Assembly (NCBI RefSeq): GCF_001598915.1
Contig: NZ_BDAP01000001.1
Location: forward strand, 558,001 to 622,000
Length of the DNA: 64,000 bases
Reading direction: 5' to 3'
From: Williamsia muralis NBRC 105860
Lineage (GTDB): Bacteria > Actinomycetota > Actinomycetes > Mycobacteriales > Mycobacteriaceae
This document shows, piece by piece, positions 38,187 to 46,488 of this stretch (position 1 is the first letter of the stretch; the number at the start of each line of letters is the position of its first letter). Below the pieces are notes generated by a model that was not told the DNA's origin, made no database searches, and saw only the letters and a program-made list of their open reading frames with translations. The position numbers and the translations under genes are program-made.

Positions 38187-39314
38187 ATGCGAGTGATGAT
38201 CGTCGGCGGTGGGATCCTGGGCACTGCCCATGCGTGGGCCGCGTTGCGGCGCGGACATGAAGTGTTTCACGTGGAGCGCGAAGCGGAGGCGCGAGGCGCC
38301 ACGGTCCGGAACTTCGGCCTTGTCTGGGTGTCGGGGCGGTCGTCGGCCGAACTGTCGATGGCCCAGCGTTCCCGTGACCTCTGGGCCGAGATCGGTGGCT
38401 TGGTAACGGATGTCGGGTTCCGCGACATCGGATCGATCACTCTGGTCCGCACCGCGGCGGAACTCTCGGTGGCCGAGGAGATGGTCAGCAGATCAGATGC
38501 CACCGCCCGCGGCTTCGAACTCCTCACCCCCGACGACGTGGTGCGGAAGAACCCGGCGTTGCGGGGCGACTTCATCGCCGGGTTGTACTGTTCCCGCGAC
38601 GCCGCAGTCGAGTCGCGACAGGCACTTCCGGCACTACGCGCGTACTTGTCGGAGTCCGGACGTTATCGGTTCGAGGCAGGCACCGAGATCCGTGGTGTCG
38701 AGCGCACGGGATCTGGTGTGAGTGCCCGGGATGACAGGGGCCGGACGCACACCGCTGACGCCATCATCGTGTGCCCCGGGGCGGCGCATGGCGGTCTGGC
38801 CCGAGAACTGGCCGGGGACATGCCGGTTCGCCGGGTGCGGTTGCAGATGATGCAGACAGCGCCGTTGGGCGAAACGCTCACCACGGCGATCGCGGATGCG
38901 GACAGCTTCCGCTACTACCCGGCATTCGCGGGGGGGAACCTCGACCGTCTCCGGAACACGCAGCCGCAGAATCCGATTGCCGACACCCACAAGATGCAGT
39001 TGCTGTGTGTTCAGCGACTGCACGGCGGCCTGACCATCGGCGACACGCACGAGTACGCCGAACCGTTCGGGTTCGACGTCGCCGAGGACCCCTACCGGCT
39101 GCTCAGCGACGTGGTCGAGGGATTTCTCGGACGCAAGCTACCGCCGGTCGTGCGCCGCTGGGCGGGTGTGTACTCGCAGTGCGTCGACCCAGAGGCGATC
39201 GTGCACCGCACCCAGGTTGCGGACGGCATCTGGGTGGTCACTGGTCCAGGAGGCCGGGGGATGACCCTGGGTCCGGCCATCGGCGAACAAACCATCGACC
39301 TCATCGACTCTTGA
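38187..39314 (+). CDS. FAD-dependent oxidoreductase of phosphonate loci (DAO family)
   Basis: 375 residues, D-amino-acid-oxidase fold. The Rossmann motif is MIVGGGILGTAHAWAALRRGHEV; ATVRNFGLVWVSGR and the C-terminal VTGPGGRGMTLGP complete the FAD site. It matches the family described as TIGR03364, linked to phosphonatase-like hydrolases. By family and position it likely oxidises the C-N bond of 2-aminoethylphosphonate or an N-methyl derivative to phosphonoacetaldehyde. Start ATG preferred to a GTG nine bases upstream that would leave no room for GGCAGG. First gene of a six-gene transcript. Confidence 0.85.
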   Translation: MRVMIVGGGILGTAHAWAALRRGHEVFHVEREAEARGATVRNFGLVWVSGRSSAELSMAQRSRDLWAEIGGLVTDVGFRDIGSITLVRTAAELSVAEEMVSRSDATARGFELLTPDDVVRKNPALRGDFIAGLYCSRDAAVESRQALPALRAYLSESGRYRFEAGTEIRGVERTGSGVSARDDRGRTHTADAIIVCPGAAHGGLARELAGDMPVRRVRLQMMQTAPLGETLTTAIADADSFRYYPAFAGGNLDRLRNTQPQNPIADTHKMQLLCVQRLHGGLTIGDTHEYAEPFGFDVAEDPYRLLSDVVEGFLGRKLPPVVRRWAGVYSQCVDPEAIVHRTQVADGIWVVTGPGGRGMTLGPAIGEQTIDLIDS

Positions 39315-39328
39315 AGGGACGTAGAACA

Positions 39329-40009
39329 TTGAGCGACAACTCGATTCGCCTGGCCGTACTCGACATGGCAGGCACCACGGTGGCCGACGACGGCCTCGTG
39401 ATGAAAGCCTTCGACGCGGCGGCTTCGGCGGCCGGCATCCCCGACTCGGGTCCGGAGCACGAAGCGGCCCGTCAATACGTCATCGACACCATGGGGCAGT
39501 CGAAGATCACCGTCTTCCGCGCCCTGGTCGACTCGGAAGACCTGGCACAACAGGCGAATCGGGCATTCGAACAGGCATATGACGCGCTGATCGACGGTGG
39601 CGCTGCGGCCCCGATCGACGGCGCGGCGGCAGCCATCGGACGCCTGCGTGAAGGGGGCGTGAAGGTCGCGCTCACCACCGGCTTCAGCAAGCCCACCAAA
39701 GACCGGTTGCTCAAAGCCCTGGGATGGGAGTCGATCGCGGATCTGACCCTGGCGCCATCGGAAGCCGGGCGCGGGCGTCCCTACCCCGACCTCATCTTGA
39801 CCGCTCTGCTCCGCTTGGAGATCGACGATGTCCGCCAGGTTGCGGTGTTGGGCGACACCGCAAACGACATAGTGAGCGGGCATCGCGCCGGGGCCCGCGT
39901 CGTGGCAGGGACGCTCACGGGGGCACATGACGAAGGCCAATTGCGTGCCGCAGAACCGACTCACCTCGTCCCGACGGTTGCCGACTTCGCCGACCTCCTG
40001 ATCGGTTGA
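39329..40009 (+). CDS. Phosphonatase-like HAD hydrolase (PhnX-like)
   Basis: 226 residues from a TTG start preceded by GAAGGGA; no ATG or GTG lies before the nucleophile motif. The motif is LDMAGTTV (Asp12), with the DxAGT form special to phosphonoacetaldehyde hydrolases. MGQSKITVFRAL aligns with PhnX MGLLKIDHVRAL, so the Schiff-base lysine (here Lys59) is kept. GRPYPD carries the Arg replacing the usual HAD lysine, and LGDTANDI is the metal-binding motif. Expected to cleave phosphonoacetaldehyde to acetaldehyde and phosphate. It lies 14 bases after the oxidoreductase gene. Confidence 0.87.
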   Translation: MSDNSIRLAVLDMAGTTVADDGLVMKAFDAAASAAGIPDSGPEHEAARQYVIDTMGQSKITVFRALVDSEDLAQQANRAFEQAYDALIDGGAAAPIDGAAAAIGRLREGGVKVALTTGFSKPTKDRLLKALGWESIADLTLAPSEAGRGRPYPDLILTALLRLEIDDVRQVAVLGDTANDIVSGHRAGARVVAGTLTGAHDEGQLRAAEPTHLVPTVADFADLLIG

Positions 40010-40089
40010 GCCGGGTTGCCATGTCGATCGCTTCACCTCACGAATCATCCCCAGCCCTCACGCGACCACACGACACCCAAGGAAAAGCA

Positions 40090-41148
40090 ATGCGCATGAA
40101 GCCGCGTCACCCCCACCCGTCCCGACTCATCGCGATAACAGCTGCTGCTGTTGCGATTTCACTCACCGCCGCGTGCGGCGGCACCGGTTCGTCGAGCACA
40201 GACGGCAAGACCGTCACCGTCTACAGTGCCGACGGACTCGCCTCCTGGTACGAGTCCGAGTTCAAGAAGTTCACCGACGACACCGGCATAGCGGTCGACG
40301 TCGTCGAGGCAGGTTCGGGAGAGGTGGTCTCCCGGGTCCAGAAGGAGCAATCCAACCCGCAGGCCGACCTGCTCGTCACCTTGCCTCCGTTCATCCAGAA
40401 GGCCGACGCCGATGGGCTGCTGGTGGAAACCGATGTGGACACCACCGGTGTGGCACCCGAAGGTATCGGTCCGGCAAACAAATACGTGTCCGTGGTGAAC
40501 AATTACCTCACCTTCATCGCCAATCCGGGAGCCGAGCCCCCACCCCAGACGTGGGACGACCTCCTCGATCCGCGGTTCAAGGGAAAGATCCAGTACTCCA
40601 CACCCGGTCAAGCAGGTGACGGTACGGCCGTGCTCCTGCTCCTGCAGCATCTCCTCGGGAAACAAGGCGCCCTGGACTATCTGAAGAAGCTGCAGACAAA
40701 CAACGTCGGGCCGTCGAGTTCCACCGGGAAACTCCAGCCCAAGGTCAGCAATGGCGAACTCCTGGTGGCCAACGGCGACGTGCAGATGAACCTGGCGTCG
40801 ATCCGTGACGATGGATCGAAGTTCGAATTGTTCTTCCCCGCAGCCGCCGACGGCACCCGTACCACCGTGTCGCTGCCCTACGTCGCAGGCGTCACCAAGG
40901 GAGCGCCACACGCCGACGAAGCAGAGCAACTGCTCGCCTTCCTGCTCTCGCAGGACGTCCAGAACGGCGTGGGCGAGGCAGCAATGGGCGTCTCGGTACG
41001 AACCGACGTGCAGCCCGGAGCCGGCGACGGCGGGCCCACCCCCGCGAAGGCGATCGAGGGAGTCGAGATCTGGAATCCGGACTGGAACGCGGTGCTGGCC
41101 GACCTCGACGCCGATATCGCCGCCTATCAGCAGGCCACCGGTAACTGA
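40090..41148 (+). CDS. Phosphonate (2-aminoethylphosphonate-type) ABC substrate-binding lipoprotein
   Basis: 352 residues. Signal peptide with lipobox LTAACGG, then a type II periplasmic-binding fold beginning TVTVYSADGLASWYESEF and containing TWDDLLDPRFKGKIQYSTPGQAG (in parts) and a FFPAAADGTRTTVSLPYVAGV stretch. This is the ferric/AEP-binding (PhnS) class. AAGGA lies 5 bases before ATG. Followed by its ATPase with 2 bases between. Confidence 0.87.
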   Translation: MRMKPRHPHPSRLIAITAAAVAISLTAACGGTGSSSTDGKTVTVYSADGLASWYESEFKKFTDDTGIAVDVVEAGSGEVVSRVQKEQSNPQADLLVTLPPFIQKADADGLLVETDVDTTGVAPEGIGPANKYVSVVNNYLTFIANPGAEPPPQTWDDLLDPRFKGKIQYSTPGQAGDGTAVLLLLQHLLGKQGALDYLKKLQTNNVGPSSSTGKLQPKVSNGELLVANGDVQMNLASIRDDGSKFELFFPAAADGTRTTVSLPYVAGVTKGAPHADEAEQLLAFLLSQDVQNGVGEAAMGVSVRTDVQPGAGDGGPTPAKAIEGVEIWNPDWNAVLADLDADIAAYQQATGN

Positions 41149-41150
41149 TC

Positions 41151-42311
41151 ATGACCGACCCCATCGCAGCCGGTTCGAGGACGCTCTCAGCACATGCGCT
41201 CGCGAAGACCTCGACGGCTCCGGCCATCAGCTTCGACCGCGTGACGGTCACCTACGGTCGCGGCAAGAAGGCGACCGATGCGCTGGTCGACTTCAGCCTA
41301 CGGGTGGCCAAGGGTGAGACCGTGGCTCTGCTGGGGCCGAGTGGGTCGGGCAAATCGACCGCGCTCAAGGCGCTGGCCGGGTTCGTCCGCCCCTCCTCGG
41401 GCCGGGTGCGGTTGAACGATCGCGACGTCACCGACCTCCCGCCGGCCAGGCGGGGGATCGGTGTGGTCGTCCAGTCGTATGCGCTGTTCCCGCACATGCG
41501 GGTGGGTGACAACGTCGCATTCGGTCTCCGGGCCCGGCGAGTTCGTGGCGGCGAGCTGAAAGATCGTGTGGCAGAGGCGCTTGCCATGGTGAGTATGTCC
41601 GAGTATGTCAACCGTCTGCCGAAAGAACTGTCCGGAGGTCAGCAGCAGCGGGTGGCGATAGCCAGGGCATTGGCCATCCGGCCGGACGTGCTGTTGCTGG
41701 ACGAGCCGCTCGCGGCTCTCGATGCCCAACTGCGCCAATCGATGCTCGGCGAATTGCAGCGGTTGAGGGACGCGTTGCCGGACACCGCGATGCTGTATGT
41801 GACCCACGACCAGAGCGAGGCGCTGGCCTTGGCGGACCGGATTGTGGTGATGCGTGATGCCAGACTGATCGATGTCGACACGGCGGAGAACCTCTGGAAC
41901 CGCCCGCCGACGACGTTCACCGCAGCATTTCTCGGTGGGGCAAACCTCATTCCGTGCAAGGTCGGAAGGGTCAGCGGCTCAGCGGCATTGGTCACCGTCG
42001 GAGACCTCACGCTGAGCGCGCATGCGCCTGCTTCGACTGCGTGGCCGCCCGGCTCCGACGCGTACCTGTGCGTTCGACCGCACACCCTCACGGTGGGTTC
42101 ACCCACGGCGCGCGGCGCGTTGCGGGCGAGGGTCGCGACGCAGGTGTGGCGTGGCGCGTCCACGCGTCTGTCGCTGTCGATCAACGGACTGCCGGACGTG
42201 TTGGTGGAAGCCGACGTCCCCGGACATTCCCGGCACCCCGCCGGTGCGGAGGTCGGCGTGGTCCTGCCTGCTCAGGCGGGCACACTGGTGCCGGCGGACG
42301 CCGCGCGATGA
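41151..42311 (+). CDS. Phosphonate ABC transporter ATP-binding protein (PhnT-like)
   Basis: 386 residues. Walker A GPSGSGKST, Q-loop VVQSYALFPHM, signature LSGGQQQR, Walker B LLLDEP and the H-loop THDQSEA are all present, followed by a C-terminal TOBE domain (residues about 270-380). An unusual Ser/Ala-rich N-terminal extension of about 25 residues precedes the first strand. Overlaps the permease start (ATGA). Confidence 0.92.
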   Translation: MTDPIAAGSRTLSAHALAKTSTAPAISFDRVTVTYGRGKKATDALVDFSLRVAKGETVALLGPSGSGKSTALKALAGFVRPSSGRVRLNDRDVTDLPPARRGIGVVVQSYALFPHMRVGDNVAFGLRARRVRGGELKDRVAEALAMVSMSEYVNRLPKELSGGQQQRVAIARALAIRPDVLLLDEPLAALDAQLRQSMLGELQRLRDALPDTAMLYVTHDQSEALALADRIVVMRDARLIDVDTAENLWNRPPTTFTAAFLGGANLIPCKVGRVSGSAALVTVGDLTLSAHAPASTAWPPGSDAYLCVRPHTLTVGSPTARGALRARVATQVWRGASTRLSLSINGLPDVLVEADVPGHSRHPAGAEVGVVLPAQAGTLVPADAAR

Positions 42312-43219
42312 CCGCAACGCTCGAGCGTGACCGCACCTCGCCACCGGCGTCGCCTCCCCGTCGGGCCGAGGGGTACTGGTCACGCATCGCTTGGACCGCA
42401 ACACCTTTGCTGGTGGTTGCCCTCTTCGCGGTCTATCCGCTGATCCGTGTGCTCCTCAGCTCGACCGAAGGAACAGGCACCAGCTCATGGAGCGGAGTCC
42501 TCGGATCTGAGATCTTCCGCACCGCTCTGCTGCGGACGGCCCAGATCGCCATCTGCTCCACTGCCGGGTGCCTGATTCTGGGGATCTTCGTGGCAGTGGT
42601 GCTCGCGTTCGTGCCGTTCCCTGGATCGCGGGTCGTCGGCAGGCTCATCGACACCGTGCTCGCCTTGCCGTCCTTCTTGATCACCCTGGCCTTCACCTTC
42701 CTCTACGGAACGGCAGGCGCTCTGAACGCCCTGATCATGGAGATCACCGGACGCGACACCGCATTGGTCAATTTTCTCAACACACCCGCGGGGGTGATCG
42801 CGGCCGAGATCACCTTCTTCACACCGTTTGTGGTCCGTCCTCTGCTGGCCGCCTTTGCCCTCGTCTCGCGTGAACAGCTCGATGTCGCGGCCAGTCTCGG
42901 CGCCTCGCCCTGGCGAGTACTGCGCACCGTCGTGATGCCCGAGGCGTGGCCCGCCTTGATGGCCGGTGGCAGCCTGGTGCTGCTGCTGACGCTGAACGAG
43001 TTCGGCATAGTGCTGTTCACCGGAGCCAAAGATGTTGTGACACTGCCGGTGCTGATCTACACGAGGGGAATCGTCACCTTCGATCTGCCGGGCGCCGCCG
43101 TCATCGGCACGGTTCAGGTGGTGCTGTCGCTGACGCTCTACCTGACCTATCGCCTCATCTTCGCCCGACTGCTGAGTGGACGTAAAGGACAACCCGATGT
43201 TGTTGTGGACAAGCCGTAG
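42308..43219 (+). CDS. Phosphonate ABC transporter permease 1
   Basis: 303 residues, about six transmembrane helices. The EAA loop is DVAASLGASPWRVLRTVVMPEAWPAL (in parts), where the ATPase docks. N-terminus is Pro/Arg-rich. Start ATG overlaps the ATPase stop. The last 23 bases overlap the second permease. Confidence 0.9.
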   Translation: MTATLERDRTSPPASPPRRAEGYWSRIAWTATPLLVVALFAVYPLIRVLLSSTEGTGTSSWSGVLGSEIFRTALLRTAQIAICSTAGCLILGIFVAVVLAFVPFPGSRVVGRLIDTVLALPSFLITLAFTFLYGTAGALNALIMEITGRDTALVNFLNTPAGVIAAEITFFTPFVVRPLLAAFALVSREQLDVAASLGASPWRVLRTVVMPEAWPALMAGGSLVLLLTLNEFGIVLFTGAKDVVTLPVLIYTRGIVTFDLPGAAVIGTVQVVLSLTLYLTYRLIFARLLSGRKGQPDVVVDKP

Positions 43220-43994
43220 CAAGGCCATCGTCTGGACCGTGTTCGCGATTGTGGTGCTGACCGTGTTCGCGGCGCCGATCGCCACGGTGGTGCTCGCCGC
43301 GCTGGCAGGGTCGTGGACCGGACCTCTGCCCAGCGACCTCGGGACAACCCACTTCGACCAGGCGATGTCGGGCGACGAACTCGCCAGTCTCTCGGTGAGC
43401 CTGCAGACCGCCGTGATCTCCGGTGCGATCGCGCTGCTGCTCGGCGCGTGGGCGGCCATCGCCGCTCGACGGACCCCGACCTGGCTCCGCCGGATGACCG
43501 ACGCCGTGTTCCACCTGCCGATCGCGATCCCCTCGGTGGTTGTCGGGCTGGGAACCCTCATCGCGTTCAACGCCGGGCCGGTCCCATTGGGCGGCACCAA
43601 ATGGATCGTGATCGTGGCGCACACCGTGCTCGTCCTGGCTTTTGCCTTCAGCGCGGTGTCGGCGGCGCTGGAGCGACTCGATCCCGCGTACGAACAAGCG
43701 GCGGAGTCGCTGGGGGCCGGGCCGGTGCGTGTGCTCACCCGCATCACCCTGCCGTTGCTGTTGCCCGCACTGGGCGCCGCCGCCGGCCTGGCGATCGCGC
43801 TGTCGATGGGTGAGCTCGGGGCCACCGTGATGGTGTACCCCGCCACCTGGAAAACGCTTCCGGTGACCATCTTCGGCCTGTCCGATCGTGGCCAGGTGTT
43901 CTCTGCCGCCGCCTGCACCACGGTTCTGCTCGTCGTCACGCTGGTGGCTCTCCTCGCGTTGGGCAGGATCCGCGGTCGAGTCGTTGCCCGTTGA
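43197..43994 (+). CDS. Phosphonate ABC transporter permease 2
   Basis: 265 residues, six transmembrane helices, EAA loop in EQAAESLGAGPVRVLTRITLPLLLPAL (in parts). The start ATG is chosen because AAGGA lies 7 bases upstream; an in-frame GTG at 43176 is an alternative. Two separate permeases with one ATPase and one binding protein give a complete importer. It is the last gene of the phosphonate transcript. Confidence 0.88.
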   Translation: MLLWTSRSKAIVWTVFAIVVLTVFAAPIATVVLAALAGSWTGPLPSDLGTTHFDQAMSGDELASLSVSLQTAVISGAIALLLGAWAAIAARRTPTWLRRMTDAVFHLPIAIPSVVVGLGTLIAFNAGPVPLGGTKWIVIVAHTVLVLAFAFSAVSAALERLDPAYEQAAESLGAGPVRVLTRITLPLLLPALGAAAGLAIALSMGELGATVMVYPATWKTLPVTIFGLSDRGQVFSAAACTTVLLVVTLVALLALGRIRGRVVAR

Positions 43995-44047
43995 TGTCCG
44001 GTGACCACCGTCTTCGGGCGCCGGTGCCGAACGTCGGACCGCGCCGG

Positions 44048-44053
44048 TAGGCT
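44048..44053 (+). promoter_or_regulatory. -10 element of dnaX (leaderless)
   Basis: TAGGCT is followed by GCCACC and then the GTG start. With no Shine-Dalgarno in the 65 bases upstream, transcription probably begins at the start codon. Confidence 0.5.
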
Positions 44054-44059
44054 GCCACC

Positions 44060-46342
44060 GTGGCTCTCTACCGGACGTATCGACCCGCGACCTTTGCCGA
44101 GGTCGTCGGGCAGGAACATGTCACCGAGCCGCTCGGTCGCGCGCTCGACTCCGGCCGCATCAATCACGCGTATCTGTTCTCCGGTCCGCGTGGTTGCGGT
44201 AAGACCTCGTCGGCGCGCATCTTGGCCCGGTCGCTCAACTGTGAACAAGGGCCGACGTCCACCCCATGCGGGGTGTGTTCGTCATGTGTGGCCCTGGCCC
44301 CGGGTGGCCCCGGCAATCTCGACGTGATCGAACTCGACGCCGCCAGCCATGGCGGTGTCGAAGACACCCGCGAACTCCGCGATCAGGCCTTCTATGCGCC
44401 GGCGGAGTCGCGCTACCGGGTGTTCATTATCGACGAGGCGCACATGGTGAGCAACGCGGGATTCAACGCCTTGCTCAAGATCGTCGAGGAACCACCCGAG
44501 CACCTCATCTTCGTCTTCGCCACCACCGAGCCGGAGAAGGTGCTGCCCACCATCCGCTCGCGCACCCATCACTACCCGTTCCGCCTGTTGGCTCCGGCCG
44601 TGATGCGTACCCTGCTCGAACGCATCTGTGCCAGCGAGAAAGTCACGGTGGAGCCGCCGGTGTTCCCCCTGGTGATCCGTGCCGGCGGTGGCTCACCCCG
44701 TGATTCGCTCAGCGTCCTGGATCAGCTGCTGGCCGGGGCGTCGGCGGAAGGCGTCACCTACCAACGCGCACTGACCCTCCTCGGTGTCACCGACGTCGCG
44801 TTGATCGACGACGCCGTCAACGCCCTCGCAGACCACGACGGGGCGAAGCTGTTCGGAACCATCGAGTCGGTTGTCGATGCCGGCCACGACCCGCGCCGAT
44901 TCGCTGTCGACCTCCTCGAACGTCTCCGCGACCTGATCCTGATGGACGCGGTACCCGACGCCGCCGAGCGCGGACTCGTGGAAGCGCCCGACGACCAGGT
45001 CGAGCGGATGACCGAGCAGGTGGCCAAGCTGGCGCCGGGAACGTTGGCGCGTTTCGCCGAGACCGTGCACGACGCGCTCGGTGAGATGCGAGGAACCACG
45101 TCGCCGCGGCTCCTGCTCGAGGTGATGTGTGCCCGGATGCTGCTTCCGGCGGCGTCCGACGCCGAGTCTGCGGTGCTGCAACGGATCGAGCGCATCGAGG
45201 CGCAGCTGGCGGGAGGCGCGGCGATTCCGGCTGCACCCCTCGGCTCCTCATCGGGAGGGGCGCCCGCGGAACCGCCTCCGAGCAAGTTCGTCCGCGCGTC
45301 ACAGCGCAAACAATCCGAGGGTTCGGCCGAATCAACCTCTCCCGCGGCCGCTTCGGCGGCGGTTCCCGCACCCGCGCCGATCCCGGCCCCTGCGCCTGAA
45401 CCCACTCCCACGCCGGAACCGGCACCGAGCCCAGAACCCACCCCGGCTCCCGAGCCCACCCCGACGCCGGAACCGGCCCCGGCTCCCGAACCCACCCCGA
45501 CGCCGGAACCGGCCCCGGCGCCCCAGCGGACGCCAACCGCGAAGTCGGCCCCTGCTCCGGAGCCGGCTGCAGCCCCCGAGCCGGTCGTCCGCACGCCCGA
45601 ACCGTCTGCCGGCCCCGCGGCCGAATCGCCCGTCGACACAGCGGTGTCCGTCCCCGATGAAGCGGACGTCCCACTACCGCCGGAACCCGACTACGAGCCC
45701 GAGCCGGAACCCGCTGTCGAGTCGGCTGCAGCGCCTGCCGAGCCTGCCGGAGCTCCCGCCGCCGGAGGCCCTGATCTCGCTGCGGTGCAGGCGAAGTGGC
45801 AGGAAGTGCGCACCGAGGTCCGCACCGCCAACAAGGTCACCGAGGTGATGCTGTCCGGCGCCACGGTTCGCGGCGTCAACGGCACCACGCTTGTGCTCAG
45901 TCACGACTCCGCGCCACTCGTGCAGCGGCTCAGCTCTCCGCATGCGGTCGAAGTGCTCACCGGAGCGATGTCGAAAGTATTCGGTGGTAGCTGGGAGATC
46001 TCGGTGCACGCGGCGGCGTCGCTGCCCGCAGACACCGCCAAGCCTCAGGCCGCCGCGCCTGGGAGCACCCGCAAGCCCGAGGCGAAGGCGCCCTATGTCC
46101 GCCCGAGCCGCGGCGCGGGTGCCGCGAGCGCCTCGGGTGACGCGCCCGAACCGGAGCCCGAACCCGAACCTGAACCGGTACAAGCACCACCCGAGCCCGT
46201 TGACGACGAAGACCTCACCGATGCCGAACGCGACGAGATGATCGCCACGGCAAGAGATTCCACGCCGGATCCGCGACAGGATCCCGAACAGGTGGCAATC
46301 GAACTCCTTGCCACCGAGCTGGGCGCCCGCCCGATCACCTGA
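44060..46342 (+). CDS. dnaX: DNA polymerase III subunit gamma/tau
   Basis: Clamp-loader ATPase, 760 residues. Walker A GPRGCGKTSS, zinc motif CEQGPTSTPCGVCSSC, Walker B VFIIDEAHM and the SRC-like IRSRTHHYPF identify it. A long Pro/Glu/Thr/Ala linker (about residues 430-560, many EPTPTPEPAP repeats) separates the clamp-loader part from a conserved C-terminal domain (KWQEVRTEVRTANKVTEVMLSGATV, in parts), expected to contact the polymerase. I see no A-rich slippery site, so a frameshifted gamma form is unlikely. GTG start. Confidence 0.96.
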   Translation: MALYRTYRPATFAEVVGQEHVTEPLGRALDSGRINHAYLFSGPRGCGKTSSARILARSLNCEQGPTSTPCGVCSSCVALAPGGPGNLDVIELDAASHGGVEDTRELRDQAFYAPAESRYRVFIIDEAHMVSNAGFNALLKIVEEPPEHLIFVFATTEPEKVLPTIRSRTHHYPFRLLAPAVMRTLLERICASEKVTVEPPVFPLVIRAGGGSPRDSLSVLDQLLAGASAEGVTYQRALTLLGVTDVALIDDAVNALADHDGAKLFGTIESVVDAGHDPRRFAVDLLERLRDLILMDAVPDAAERGLVEAPDDQVERMTEQVAKLAPGTLARFAETVHDALGEMRGTTSPRLLLEVMCARMLLPAASDAESAVLQRIERIEAQLAGGAAIPAAPLGSSSGGAPAEPPPSKFVRASQRKQSEGSAESTSPAAASAAVPAPAPIPAPAPEPTPTPEPAPSPEPTPAPEPTPTPEPAPAPEPTPTPEPAPAPQRTPTAKSAPAPEPAAAPEPVVRTPEPSAGPAAESPVDTAVSVPDEADVPLPPEPDYEPEPEPAVESAAAPAEPAGAPAAGGPDLAAVQAKWQEVRTEVRTANKVTEVMLSGATVRGVNGTTLVLSHDSAPLVQRLSSPHAVEVLTGAMSKVFGGSWEISVHAAASLPADTAKPQAAAPGSTRKPEAKAPYVRPSRGAGAASASGDAPEPEPEPEPEPVQAPPEPVDDEDLTDAERDEMIATARDSTPDPRQDPEQVAIELLATELGARPIT
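45455..45526 (+). repeat. 36-bp tandem repeat inside dnaX
   Basis: CCCACCCCGACGCCGGAACC recurs at 45455 and 45491 in a 36-base unit (12 codons) encoding Pro-Thr-Pro-Thr-Pro-Glu-type peptide; a less exact copy precedes it. Being in frame it only lengthens the linker, and copy number is likely to vary between strains. Confidence 0.7.
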
Positions 46343-46379
46343 CCTTCGCTGCCGCGGGACGCGCGACACCGACCGGTTC

Positions 46380-46457
46380 CCAGAAATTCGCGCCATTTAC
46401 CGGCGGACGCGCCGGTTGCAACTGGCGCGTGCGTCGGTAGCCGGCGCGAATTTCTGG
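46380..46457. repeat. 78-bp near-perfect palindrome between convergent genes
   Basis: The arms 46380-46413 and 46424-46457 (34 bases each) match at all but five positions, beginning CCAGAAATTCGCGCC and ending GGCGCGAATTTCTGG. The loop centre contains GTTGCAAC, itself a palindrome, so symmetry runs through the whole element (centre 46418.5). It lies between the convergent dnaX and methyltransferase genes. It is longer than needed for a terminator. Confidence 0.85.
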
Positions 46458-46488
46458 AGGCGGCGGGGAACCGGAGGGTCAGGTCAGA

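Noticed and set aside
45361-45595. Programmed frameshift in dnaX to give a gamma form
   Set aside because: The region is a GC-rich Pro/Glu repeat without an A-run or a following stop in the -1 frame that would give a typical gamma product.
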